Notes: generated by a model not told the origin, from the letters alone. A stretch of DNA of 64,000 nucleotides from Cryptomeria japonica (GCF_030272615.1 NC_081413.1:551240136-551304135), one strand, 5' to 3'. Numbered from the stretch's first letter, positions 44,033 to 55,392 are shown. Program-made: numbers and translations.

Positions 44033-45108
44033 GATATTGATATTTGTTAATCTTATTACTGTATCTCATCATTCATATTAAAAAAACATATTATTATGGT
44101 TGATAACTTGATGATATTTTATGAGTGTCAACTTTTTGCAATTAGAATTTAATATTGATTTGTAAATGTATTTTTCAACTTTCTATTTTCATATTTAAAA
44201 TAGCATAATAAAAGACCATAATGTGTTTATTGATACATAGATGTCTATTTAGACAAGTTGAGAACTTAGATTTTCATTAATTCTTTCAAAATATAGTCAT
44301 ATGATACAATTCATTCAATACACCACTATGTGTGATTCTCCATGCAAAAGTCAATACAAAGTTTTAGAACCCTTTGCAAATGACCCTGAATTCCCTTTTA
44401 TAGAAACAAGGGAGCAACAACAACTTTAGGTCGATTTGCAACATGTGAAGACTCAACATGAAAATCAATTACTAAGGCACCGAACATTGAATATATCATC
44501 CCGACAACCATCAGTATCACAAACTCAACACAAATTTACATGGCCATCACAGGTTGGATTAGCAATTTAACAACTGCTACATGTCTGATGTCTCCTGTTC
44601 AAAAAATAGAGTTAAAAATGAAATATTAATTCAAGCCATGACAAATTAGCTATACATAAGAGCAGTGCCCAAACTAGTAATTAGAAATAGAGAAATGCAG
44701 AAATGTTAAAACTTGGGAGAATTTGAGAATAAAAATTTACAAGCTGAAGGTTTGCACTATGCATCACAGATTCATAGGTTGGATTAGCAATAGCGAGTGC
44801 TGGTTTTTTCCTATTCATAAAACAAATTTATTTCAAGCGATGCCAAATTCCAAACAGAAAAACCATAAAACCTTGAAATTAAGAGTAAAAGCAAAAAACT
44901 GTGCAATACATACTATGATTCTTGAGATTTCTATGCCAATTTTTGTAGGGTGCTCCACTCTTCGTCTGATAGAAGGTCAATATTATTTAGACTATGGAAA
45001 GTCAACTGCAACTTTGTCAACAATACATATTTAGAAGAGTGATGAGATCACTGTTTCACCCAATACTGCATTCATAGTTGTAAATGGTTTGATGAATTCC
45101 AGGAAGCT
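44033..45108. other. Non-coding spacer of hAT-2
   Basis: AT-rich, no gene recognised. 44360-44460 is homologous to 24996-25110 of hAT-1 and holds a minus-strand TATA-like TCTATAAAAGGG. Confidence 0.45.
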
Positions 45109-47059
45109 TTAGGGAGTTGTGTTCTTAGGAAGCAAGTCTAAATCAGACTTCATTTTTATCTCCATGTTTTTTTTGTAAGCTTCTTTTCTAATGAATTTAT
45201 TTGATGGGCCAACGGTCTTAGGCAAACCAGGTTTAATCAAAGTAGTTGTCTTTTCTTGCAGCTTCAATATCTTTTTGCCACATTTATCCATAACTTCTGA
45301 TGTTTCCCTTAGTTTCTGACATTTTTTAAGGATAGATGGTGTCTTAACTGTGGCATCAATGCGGATGTTAATTCCCTTGGATGCCAAATAGTTGTCACTA
45401 GTATTGTAGACTACTTGCAAAATTTGTTTTGCCATATCCTCTTTTGAATAAACATGTATGCTCTTCTCAATGTGCCCTTTGATTTTCATATAAATTAATA
45501 TCAGACTTTCATTCAATTCAAACCATTCACACAACTTGTCACTCCTCTGCATTATTTGCCCCCAAATGTTTTCTTGTATATACCTCGTTGTATTTTTCAT
45601 ATTATCTTTCAATCTATCCTCCGAAGTTTTAATTTTATCATTTGCAATATGCAGGTCTTCTTTCATTTGTGCACATTTTTTTTTCTTCATCTACTTCCTC
45701 TTCCAAATGTTTTTCTTTTTCCTTCTCATGATCCAATAGGTCCTGTATTTTTCTTATTTCAGCAGCAGTAGACTCATAACTTTTGTATAATTTTTGAAAA
45801 CTGGCCCTTTCATCATCAATTTTTTTACTGCTTTTAGCCAGTTTTTCACTCAGGTCCTTCAACTCTACATCCATCTTTTCCTGCTCTGCAATTTCTACTG
45901 CAAAGCCCAAATTTTTTATCCTTTTTTGCAAATCATTGCACTTGTTATCTGCTGCTTTCCTCTTTGATTTTTTGTTTTCCACTTCTACCTGTAACTTTTC
46001 TATTTGTTTCTCTAGTTTATTTTTTTCTCTCTCCACCTTTAGCAGTTAAGTGTAGACCACTTTGTTAATTCTTTTTGACACACTAATTTTGTCCACATTT
46101 TGTACTTTGGAAAAATCCATTTGGAGGGTGCTAACTTGAAATTCAGAGGGATCTATCTGACTGTGTGGGGGATTTTTATCTTTATTTGCGTGCATAACAA
46201 CCATGAACTCCATCATATCTTTGTGTGGGTCATATGTTGGAAATACCCTGTTCCTTGCAGGTTGTTTCTCTAAAACTTCAGTCAAGGCAACCCTATGCAA
46301 TGCTCTCTTTTTTTCTTTATTTGCATTTGTTGTGTGTTCAAATTTTTCATAGTAATCACAAAATTGAAAATTTGGACTTGTTGAAGCAATTGAATGTTTG
46401 AAAGGTGAAACAATAGAGGCTCTAGTTCCACCTATGCCTGTGGTTTTAACTAATGCATTACGAGGAGTACCAACAACCATTCATGATCATGTCCCACTGT
46501 CACTTGCATGTGTAGTTTTTATAGTATTTTGAGGGGTCTGTTATGAAGCTGCAAATGATAGATTTGTAGTGTCAGTGGCACTTGATATAGGACTCTAAAT
46601 AGTATGAGTATCTACCACTAGTGACCTCTTGCGAGAGATATGTTGTTGTTGCAATTGTCCAACACCAAGACAACTAGTATCAGTAGCAGTACCCATGCCA
46701 ACCCCACCAATCGCAGTGGCAATTGACTGAACACTAATAGGAATACTATCCCCAGATTCCCCACCAGTGGGAGTGGCACTTGATTCACCGCCAATGGGAA
46801 TACCATGATGTGGTGGTGGTTGTGGATTTGAACTTGTAACAAATGCCGGTGGACCCTGAGGGTAATGAGTAGTACCTTTCTGTGATGAATCTGACGAATA
46901 AAGTCCAATGACTGGTTTAACAGGAGTTTTTGATTTTGAATCTGATGGAAGTTGTACCTCAAGTGGATACCAAATGCCTTCTCCTCTAGGACCTAGACCA
47001 CCACCTTCAAATCCCATTTTTTCCACAATGTTTGTCCCTTTGCTATATTTTTCTTTCAT
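45109..47059 (-). pseudogene. Family X gene of hAT-2, middle and coiled-coil C-terminus
   Basis: Begins with a G-patch-like motif: KGTNIVEKMGFEGGGLGPRG then GIWYPLEV (about 46970-47047), matching the G-patch pattern of spaced glycines with MG, GLG and a terminal aromatic/Pro. Next a Pro/Ser/Gly-rich region (PPPHHGIPIGGESSATPTGG), then a frame to 46046 with DPHKDMMEFMVVMHANKDKN. A long Lys/Glu coiled coil (about 46036-45638) follows, for example EKNKLEKQIEKLQVEVENKK. The end (45690-45109) has ENIWGQIMQRSDKLCEWFEL. Stops and frameshifts separate the pieces. G-patch modules bind RNA or helicases in other proteins; the role here is unknown. Confidence 0.55.
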
Positions 47060-48939
47060 GGACTCATTGACTCAACCTAATATTTTAGGGATTGTAGTGG
47101 TTGTTGGAGTGGGCTCAACCTCATACTCATTTTTATCTTCACTCCTGTCACATGTTGTTGTGGGATACTCCATATTCCACAATTTGCTAAACTCTTCATC
47201 CGCATCCATGGACTCAAATTCTGCACTGGCCTTTGGTTCACCGAGATTCTTCCTCATAGTCCAATAAATGTCTTTACATTCTTGCATAATTGTTTTGGGG
47301 ATAGATTTGTTAGATGGATTAATAGATTTCTGGTAGAAATTGTAGGACATCCTATTTTGGATGCCCTCTTCTGTTGTCCTCTGTGTGTGCAATGCCATAA
47401 TTTGTGATGACAATTCTTCTATTGAAATGTTGTTGTCAGCGGCAATTTTCTCTCTCTTTTTTTACCTCATCCTAGGAGTTCATGTTTCTAAGCTTTTCTA
47501 GCAATGGTTTACTTTCATGTTGACATAACGCTAAAGAGTTCCCATTTTTCTTAAGGCTTGCTTGAACTACACCGATTGGATCATACTACTAGAGACCCTG
47601 ATCACCAAAGCTAAAAACTGTCAAAAAATCATGTGCCATATTGAATGATTTTCTCTTAAATGTGAACCCTCCACATGAAAAAGGCAAGGAAGGAAATATG
47701 CTCTTATATTTCTAACCATGGAAGTGCCTATCTGTTCTCTCCAACTATCGTACATATTCCAATGGAAATACCCTCGCTGTCACATGTATTGGAAGTCTGT
47801 AGGGTTTTACCACTGATCTATAAAACCTTAACACGGTGTATTCTTCCATGAAGAACCAGTCAGCCAATTATATTTGACTTCCGAGTTAAATGCAATCTCT
47901 ACAAGACACATGCAGTCTAGGCATTGGAGTGCTTGTAATTTCATTATACATTGCTGCCAAAAAGAAGTCTAGAAAATTGTTGTAGTTCTTTCTGTTATCA
48001 TGCATCCTTATCTTTGGTGTCCATTCATATATTGGACACTCTATTCTATTCCGAGTCTTCTCATCAATCTTATAGCTCACAATGTGAAGGTTGTTGGTCT
48101 CGAATATTGCACGATACTTGGATAGAAGAAGATAGCACAAGTAGGATGAGAACCTAAATGTCTTACATGAAACTTTTTTATCATTAGTAATTGTTTTTGC
48201 ATGGATTGAACAACGTGCTCAACAAAATTATATCTTACTAGTTGACTTACATAATGGATATTAAAAATAATTTCAAGAAGGCTAGCAACCACTTCCCTAT
48301 CATTTTCCAATCCCAGGAAAAATGTCAGCAAGGAAATAGTATCTCGAACCCATGGAACAAAAATGTTAGAATCATAAGGAGGCTTATGATTTCGATTCAA
48401 TAGAGTACTACGCATTATTAGAGATTTGATAAATAAATCTCTACGACTTGGATCGAGACTCACATAATTCTCTGCCATAATTTCCTAGGTCAATGTGGAC
48501 ATTTGAGTTTTGTGCTTCAAACCCTAGGTTCAACAAACAAGCAAATTCTCCCACGTTTATGGATAGAATTTACTCTTTTGTATTTTTATTGACAATTTCT
48601 TTTTTATCATCATAATTTTTGGCGCAGACCATGACAAATTCAGGGCAAGGGAATACTTCAGGTAATACCATGCTTCCCAATCCAACATCCCACGATGTGA
48701 TTTTATTTGCTCTTTGTTTTAACATTGTGTTGAAAACAGTAAATTTTGCCCTTCTTGGATTTTCCGCCTTATTAGACAATGCATATCTAATATCTATGAT
48801 ACGTTTTTCACTATGGATAGCAGGGTCATAAATATCATGGTATTCATCAGTGAAACTTGGTGTTTTAACCAATTCGGTTAGGTCTATTTTTTTTCACTTG
48901 GCTTCCTGTTGAACTACTGCTTCTCGATTTCCTCATCAT
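47060..48939 (-). pseudogene. Family X gene of hAT-2, N-terminal half
   Basis: Start ATG about 48939 gives a basic Ser-rich head (MMRKSRSSSSTGSQVKK), like the head of the hAT-1 cargo. A frameshift leads to LVKTPSFTDEYHDIYDPAIH (48872-48570), then FIKSLIMRSTLLNRNHKPPY (48478 on) and FLDFFLAAMYNEITS (about 47950). The aromatic/LP block, ADWFFMEEYTVLRFYR then PYRLPIHV, falls at about 47765-47860 and matches the hAT-1 cargo and the left-edge gene. 47414-47072 is an open run before the G-patch. Orientation is opposite to the transposase, unlike hAT-1. Confidence 0.55.
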
Positions 48940-49348
48940 TGTTATTGTTAATAATTCAAAATAATGCTAGATACAAGCCTAAAAATTCTAACCCTTAAAT
49001 TGAACCACGAGATTAAAAAAATTAAAAAACGTGGGATGTAGGTGTTTTAGAATTTACTCGAAATTTCTATTTCACTAGATTGGCGCAGACAGAGTCTGTT
49101 GCAACTTGCATTCCTCAATCTAGTAGTCATTTTTTAATCTCCCTCGATTTGCTGGTTTGTCCATGAAATGAAATACGATTATAATTTATGAGTCGCTTAT
49201 TTTAAAAACACTAAAAAGTACAAAAGTAATACCTAAAGGGCAAAATATCTAGAATCTTGTTGTAATTTTATAAATTATTATTAATATCTATTTGTCGTCG
49301 AAAGATAAAACATTCATTGCTTCAATCTAAATTCTGAGGACAGTGAAC
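48940..49348. other. Upstream region of the hAT-2 cargo gene
   Basis: AT-rich, no gene. Would hold the promoter of the minus-strand cargo gene; no convincing TATA-initiator pair was found. Confidence 0.3.
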
Positions 49349-50326
49349 ACGTCACTAGGCTCGAGTGACGAGTCACTTTTTCGGACTATTTTTGAAGTCT
49401 TTTGAATCATTTTCAACTTCTACCCGAAATAGAGCTTAATTATAGATAATTAAATGTAAAACGTTCAATTCTGGGTCAAGTTCTAAAAAATGTGTTTACT
49501 TCCCACATTCGGGCCGAAATCCACCCTAATTCGTTGATTTGTACTCTACCAACATACGATGGTATCTGTTGTCAGTTGTCGTGGGTCCCATGACTTTTGC
49601 CATTTTTCGGGCACGTCACCACACTCGAGTCACTTTTCCAGACTGTTTTTGAAGGGTTTTTTATCCTTTTCAAGTTAATTATAGTTAATTAAATGTAAAA
49701 CGCTCAATTCCGGGTGAAGTTCTCACAAATGTGTTTACTTCCCACATTCGGGCCGAAATCCACCCTAAGTCGTTGATCTGTGCTCATCCAACAGACGATG
49801 GTATATGTCGTCTGTTGTTGTGGGTCCCATGACTTTTGTCATTTTTCGGGCACGTCACCAGACTTGAGTCACTTTTTTGGACTGTTTTTGAAGTCTTTTT
49901 AATCTGTTTCAACTTCTGCCCGAAATGGAGCTTTATAGACTTAAGTATAGTTAATTAAATGTAAAACATTCAATTCTAGGCAAAGTTCTCACAAATGTGT
50001 TTACTTCCCACATTCGGGCCGAAATCCACCCTAATCTGTTGATTTGTTCTCATCCAACGGACGATGGTATCTGTTGTCAGTTGTCGTGGGTCCCATGACT
50101 TTTTCCATTTTTTGGACACGTCACCAAACTCGAGTCACTTTTCCGAACTGTTTTTGAAGTCTTTTTAATCCTTTTCAACTTCTGCTCGAAATAGAGCTTT
50201 ATAGACTTAATTATAGTGAATTAAATGTAAAACGTTCAATTCCGGGTGAAGTTCTCACAAATGTGTTTACTTCCCACATTCGAGCCGAAATCCACCCTAA
50301 GTCGTTGATCTATGCTCATCCAACGG
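49349..50326. repeat. Satellite, four units of about 240-266 bp
   Basis: Units start at CACGTCAC: 49349, 49612, 49851 and 50117. Each holds ACTCGAGTCACTTTT, TTTTTGAAGTCTTTT, AATTAAATGTAAAACGTTCA, 'GTGTTTACTTCCCACATTCG' and 'GACGATGGTATCTGTTGTC'. Units 2-4 are about 90 percent alike by eye. The array is cut at 50326 and resumes at 51328. Confidence 0.82.
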
Positions 50327-51327
50327 TCTCTAATTGAGTCTGAGAATCTTGAATTTTCTTCTAATGACCTTGGCCTTGAGTCTAATAATATGGTGAATCT
50401 TATTGATAAACCTGCACCTCCTAAGGACCTATGCATTACCTTTGATCCTATTGAGACTATTGAAGCACCCGATGGCCCACTATATATCACTGCAAAGATC
50501 AAAGACATACTCTCACGAGGGGTTCTCATTGATCCAACATGTATGGTGAATGTAATAACTTAAGAATATATATGTATACTTTACAATTGCATGAAGTAAC
50601 ATATGATAAATTTGATTTAGTGGTTAAGATCTTTGATGGTTTCTCTTGTCCTACTATAGGTTCTATTAATCTTCTGGTTAAGGTTGGTACTAAGTGCTTA
50701 GATGTCATTTTTTCTATCATTCCTACATCAAATCATTTTTGTGTGAAGTTGGGACATCCTTGGTTCTCTTCCATGAAAGTGATCCCATCTACCGTTCATA
50801 AATGTCTCAAATTTCTTTATAATGACAAAATTGTAGCTATAAATCATAGCATGTACCAACCCACGGTGAGGCATGAAGATGTTAATCTTGATTACTTTTA
50901 GCCTAAACAATTTGAACCTTTTAAGACTCAAAGTGATGCTCTTTTTCAATCTTATCAAAAATGGAAGAATGATATAATCTTATCTTTGAGTAAGCCTAGA
51001 GATCCTCGATATATTCCTCCTCCTCATGATGGACCTGGTTTCCTTCCCACACCTTATATTCCTCCTTTATATGTTCCAATACCGCCTCCTACATCTTACA
51101 AAGGAAAGCGTCCGACATCTCCTATTTTTCAGCCTAGTAGACCTTCTCCTATTCATCCTCAATTAAAAGAAGAGAAAAAGCCTATGCCTATTGATCCTAA
51201 ACCTTCACAACCCTCAGCTAAAACTAAAAGAAACTGTTGTACAAGAGAACACCAATGGAAACATCATGCTAAGGCTCGTGAACTTGCTTCTCAACCCATT
51301 TCCTCCCTGAAGACACCAAATGTTGAT
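50327..51327 (+). pseudogene. 1.0-kb gag-protease fragment of the outer-element family
   Basis: Encodes APPKDLCITFDPIETIEAPD, then LIDPTCMVNVIT, a stop, LQLHEVTYDKFDLVVKIFDG and FCVKLGHPWFSSMKVIP. Then follow the Pro-rich part (PPPHDGPGFLPTPYIPPLY) and KTKRNCCTREHQWKHHAKAR. It parallels 28806-30052 but lacks about 280 bp of Lys-rich sequence. There are no LTRs, no PBS and no target duplication at its edges (CAACGG | fragment | CGATGG, where the intact satellite reads CAACGGACGATGG). It replaces one base inside a satellite unit. Confidence 0.75.
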
Positions 51328-51475
51328 CGATGGTATCTGTTGTCAGTTGTTGTGGGTACCAAGACTTTTGCCATTTTTCGGCCACGTCAACAAACACGAG
51401 TCACTTTTTGAGAATGGTTTTGAAAACTTTTTAATCCTTTTCAACTTCTGTTGAAATAGAGCTTATGAAATTTAA
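51328..51475. repeat. Satellite, resumed fifth unit
   Basis: Continues 'CGATGGTATCTGTTGTCAGT' and the next CACGTCAAC at 51383 through 'TTTTTAATCCTTTTCAACTT', then decays into unique AT-rich sequence. Confidence 0.75.
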
Positions 51476-52105
51476 TTAAGTATACAATTACAAATTTAGA
51501 ATTTAACTATACTTAATTAAATGTTTATCATTTATGGAAGTCTTTCATTAGAATTTTGCAAAACATGTTTATCGTTCCTCCGCATGCACTAGTTCAAAAA
51601 TTCAACAACAAGTAAGTTGGACTTTTAATTCACTTGTTTTTCGTGAGATAAACATCTTTTTTTTAATACTTATAAAATTATAATCAATGATAATCAATGT
51701 ACAAATAATTAATGGAACGAACTCGATTTTTTTTATATATATTAAATATAAAGGAAGAAACATTACATAAAAAAGATCACAGTATTAAATTTATTTCCAT
51801 TGTTTAACAAAATATTGAAATAACGTAGCTCATAGACAAAAAGGATTTGCAAAATTATCATTAATAAAATGAAATAGAAAGCATTTTTATATCCATTAGA
51901 GGCGAACTGAAACAAACTGGAATTCGCGAAATTGTCATTAATATTTATGTTTCAGAAATTTACATTTTTTTACATGTTTGAGTCCCTCAAAAAATTTAAA
52001 GCCAAAATGAGTGAGCCTGTGAGGTTACGAGGACATAGCCAAAAAAACAAAACTACTAGGGGGTCAGAGCTGGGGCACAGGTAGTGGACACATTCATGGT
52101 TTACC
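51476..52105. other. AT-rich spacer of hAT-2
   Basis: No gene recognised. A GAGGCGAACTG..GGAATTCGCG pair near 51901-51928 forms an imperfect inverted copy of the subterminal motif. Confidence 0.35.
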
Positions 52106-52708
52106 CTAAGAATCTTGCCCTCCCTCCATGTAGAATTCTTCAGACATTATAAGTTGTGAGAATTCTTCAGACATTATAAGTTGTGAGAATTCTTCAAGCC
52201 AGCCGTAGTTTGGAAAGTCGTCCAAGAGGAACCATTTCCAGAGAAAGTCCCTACCAATCTGCGCCCATTTCCTATGACGGGTCGACTACTCCGCATTTAG
52301 GTTCAAAATAAATGGTTGCCTGGCCACTGACACTGTTTTGTCAGGGAGGAGAAGCTTGGTTAATTCATTCACCCAAGGGATTCCCACCCCTACTTCTACA
52401 AAGATGACAACAATAACGTCGTCTCCAAGGAAGTCTTCTTTAAACACCTTTCTTAACAACATCAACATATCCACCTTGTCTCCTTCGAGTTCCAGAAGAG
52501 ACGCCAAGAACTGGGACGTAACATCCATGTTAACACGGTATCTATATTCATTACGCAGAAAGTTTCTGCCCAACACCATCCTCACAGCCTAATTAGTGAA
52601 CATCCCAACCTCCTTGCAGACTGATTGGACGGTTGGGTCTCTAATGGAGCCCAAAAAGACCCTCTAGTCCTCCACATAAATTCTTCTCAAGCGGATAGGA
52701 GTGTCCAT
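52106..52708 (-). pseudogene. 201-codon unknown gene, second cargo of hAT-2
   Basis: One minus-strand frame from ATG 52708 to TAG 52106, with in-frame stops after VED, after FTN and after NLNAE but no frameshift. Segments: MDTPIRLRRIYVED, GSIRDPTVQSVCKEVGMF, VLGRNFLRNEYRYRVNMD, LLLPDKTVSVARQPFILN and a Trp-rich end RDFLWKWFLLDDFPNYGWLE. A 27-bp in-frame tandem duplication (52133-52186) repeats EEFSQLIMS. Not a family I recognise. Uninterrupted frame apart from point stops argues that it was recently coding. Confidence 0.5.
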
Positions 52709-53290
52709 CTTGAGAAATCAGATTACCAAATTAAATAGCTTGAGCCTATAGACCTAACCAGAGGCAAAATTTAAATACTATGAGCTTCAACGATTTATCT
52801 ACCAAAGGCTAATTGAAGATGAAATAAGAAAAGATCGTATATAAATAGATGAAGCTCTTGATTGTAATAATTTCTTTTCTAACCGTATTAATTGCTTTAA
52901 AAAAATTTAAATTTTCCGTATATCTCTGCAAATGTTTCTGATAAATGCACTAGTGTGCGAAATTGGAAACAGTTATAAACTAGTACCAAGTACCACATTG
53001 GAAGTCATGGGGACAGAGTGGATTGCAGTTAGTGAATAGATATATATTAAATGACCAACATTATCGACCGTGACATTTGATATGTGCCTATTGAATCCAA
53101 TTCCATTCCGGGCACTTTCTGCTAAACTACGTTCTCTTCAGAAATTTGGGCCGAAATAAAACTTAAGCCATTGATCTACGATCATCAAATGGTTATAAAT
53201 CATTGATGGATTTTAGGTATGTGTCACCCTTCACATGTCAAAGAAGTCGCACTTATCAATACGTCATGCAGAGTTTGGACTCAATGTGAT
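52709..53290. other. Spacer of hAT-2
   Basis: No gene recognised. A phrase 'TTGGGCCGAAATAAAACTTA' at about 53145 with 'CGATCATCAAATGG' echoes the satellite unit (GGGCCGAAATCCACC..CTCATCCAACGG), so a degenerate unit may lie here. Confidence 0.35.
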
Positions 53291-53551
53291 GTGATGTGCC
53301 TTGTCTATTAATGGCAATGAATTCATGAAATCACCAATAAAATATATATTTTTCCATAAATAACAAAATATTAGCCAAACAAATTAAATAATTTTCAAGT
53401 GGTGGATAAAAATCGCCAAAACACTTAAATAATTTTTCCTTCGGACTAAATTTTTTTGCCATCAATATGAAAATTTCCCCCAAAAAATAATGTCTTATTC
53501 GCCAGGATTTTACACTTTTACCCAGGGGATGGTTTCTTAAAGTTATCCCTG

Positions 53552-53559
53552 GGGTGGAG
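53552..53559. repeat. 8-bp TSD GGGTGGAG of hAT-2, right
   Basis: Exact copy of 40473-40480, after the terminal TTATCCCTG. Confidence 0.93.
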
Positions 53560-55105
53560 CATCACCGAATGTCTTTCTGACAACTCGAGCATAAGTAGTT
53601 GTCTTCTTGACTTTCCTAACCTCGTCATTCGATTTAGTCTCCTCCTCGACTACCTCAAATTGTCTTGTGGATTTCTCCTTCTTCCTCTTATCAATTCCAC
53701 TAGTAGATATTGTTGGTTTGGGTTTGGGTGGAGGTACCAATTTCTTTACTCCAGAGGTGGGAGTAGATCTATTGGGCTTGGGATTATTAGGCACAACTGT
53801 CGGTTTGACTACATATTCTTCCCTCATAATGCTCTGAGCTCTTTCCCTCTGCACAACCTCTTTTGCCAATCGTATATGCTCAGTAACAACCTCTACTTCT
53901 TTCAGGATCTTCATTTTCCTTGCCAGTTCAGAGATTGATGGTGCAAGATTAATTCCTTTTCCCTAAAGGTACCAAATATTGGTTCCTTTCCATCCACCAA
54001 CTGACTCAACATGTGTTGAGCATATGCATCAAGAGTGATAGCATCAACTTCGTATCCCATAGGAAGAATCCATAGAGTCCTTGGCTCGACTTCTTCCATT
54101 AGGCATTGATCCTTATCGACCATGAAGCAAATGGTTTTCTCATACTTCTCCACTATTTCTTTTGGAATTCTTTCCCTGCTCTTCATAGTGGCTTGAAAGT
54201 TTTTAAAATATCCCCACAAGGCTGATATTCTCATTATATTGTCATTGATTGCCATTATTCCTTCCTTGATCTGCATGGCCATCGGTTTATCATATGCCCA
54301 TTGGACCTTTCCTTGTATATTGGGGATCTCATTCACAAAGTATAAGGCCAAGCAAATAATAAGAGAACCAAATTTGAATGTATTTTTTTATCCTGTTTGA
54401 TTTTCTTAAGGTTACTCATTAATTCATTCAGAAGGACTGTACACAAGTTGTACCTTTTATCCTCTTTCAACATCTGATATGCATAGTAGATTGTTGTTTC
54501 GGGGAAAAAAAATTGTCTGCTAGATTGATAGACTTTATAATCGACCACCATTGATGCAAATCTAACATCAGGCTCAGGATGTCTCTTATAGTCATTTCTC
54601 TATTGTCAAATTTCGAACCGGTAGTGGCTATCACAACATTATTTGTTATTTTCCTCAGGCTAGGTACTTCATCGGATTTGCTCAGACATGTCATGACCTG
54701 AATTGCCTGTTTAGTGATCTTATGTGGCTTATCTAACCACATGAATTCATCATGGATTCGATTGAAAATGTACCAGATCCATTCCTTTTCATCAAAAGTA
54801 AAAAAATGAATGAACTGAGAAAAACTCTTATCTTGCAAAATCTTATATTCCAGCTTAAGATTTCCCAAACTATCTGCCAATTGTTGATTGTACAGGGTCA
54901 GCATGTCTGAACTCCAAAGTTCTTCAAGATCATAATGGATGTAAGCCTCGATATCTTCATTATGAAGAATGCCTTAGGGTACAGAGGAAAATGCGCCTTC
55001 TGGATCATGCTCGATAGATTTCAATGGATGTTTCTTAAAGACTGGTCTAACTCTTTCCTTGATCTCAACAATTAGCGGGGTAGAAGTTCCAAAACTATAT
55101 GCCAT
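53552..55105 (-). pseudogene. Family X gene copy A, N-terminal half
   Basis: ATG at 55105: MAYSFGTSTPLIVEIKERVR, one stop after SSVP, then MLTLYNQQLADSLGNLKLEY and FDEKEWIWYIFNRIHDEFMW. Frameshifts occur near 54570 and 54360. Then come WAYDKPMAMQIKEGIMAIND and an LP block (EPRTLWILPMGYEVDAITLD, about 54040-54100) that I align with the LP block of the other family X genes. A Lys/Pro linker follows (KKLVPPPKPKPTISTSG), with KKTTTYARVVRK before the hAT-2 insertion. Copy B (61216-63765) is about 85-90 percent similar. It lies 290 bp downstream of the gag-like ORF in the retroelement. Confidence 0.6.
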
Positions 55106-55392
55106 TTTAGACTTAGGGTTTAAAAATAGTTAACTTCGCGAAATGGATAAATACCTCAATTATCAACCAGATGCATGAATTTCCTCTTGAATCACCACAA
55201 GATCAATTTAGATTGTCGAGTCTCTTTTCTTTTTTGCACTACTCTATCTCCTTAATTGCACCGTGGAGAATGAACCTTTGTCATGCCTTTTTAACCTTTG
55301 AAAACCCAATTTTGTGTTGTAATAAATGCTTCAACTGGTTACCCTGATATTTATGGAATCTCATACCGAAGCCTCAAATATTCACTAAATCT
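55106..55392 (-). other. Gap between gag-like ORF and family X gene
   Basis: Non-coding, 287 bp; no internal promoter recognised. If both ORFs are expressed from the LTR, the second would need splicing or reinitiation. Confidence 0.35.

Larger units (their letters stand above)
40481..53551 (+). mobile_element. hAT-2: 13.1-kb hAT-family DNA transposon with cargo genes
   Basis: Termini CAGAGATTACTTTA on the left and, reverse-complemented, CAGGGATAACTTTA on the right: 12 of 14 terminal bases match. Perfect 8-bp duplication, with the empty site visible in the paralogous gene at 62.4 kb. Contains a hAT transposase (+), a family X gene (-), a 240-266-bp satellite with an embedded gag-protease fragment, and a 201-codon decayed gene (-). 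Same family as hAT-1 by termini, subterminal motifs, promoter layout and transposase. Confidence 0.88.

Noticed and set aside
45536-45771. Phe-rich plus-strand ORFs
   Set aside because: Antisense of the hAT-2 cargo coiled coil.
49349-51475. CRISPR-like regular repeat
   Set aside because: Units of about 240-266 bp are whole-unit tandem satellite without unique spacers, in a eukaryotic transposon.
53607-53837. Ser/Leu/Gly-rich plus-strand ORFs
   Set aside because: Antisense of the Lys/Pro linker of family X; the same shadow recurs at 62423 in copy B.
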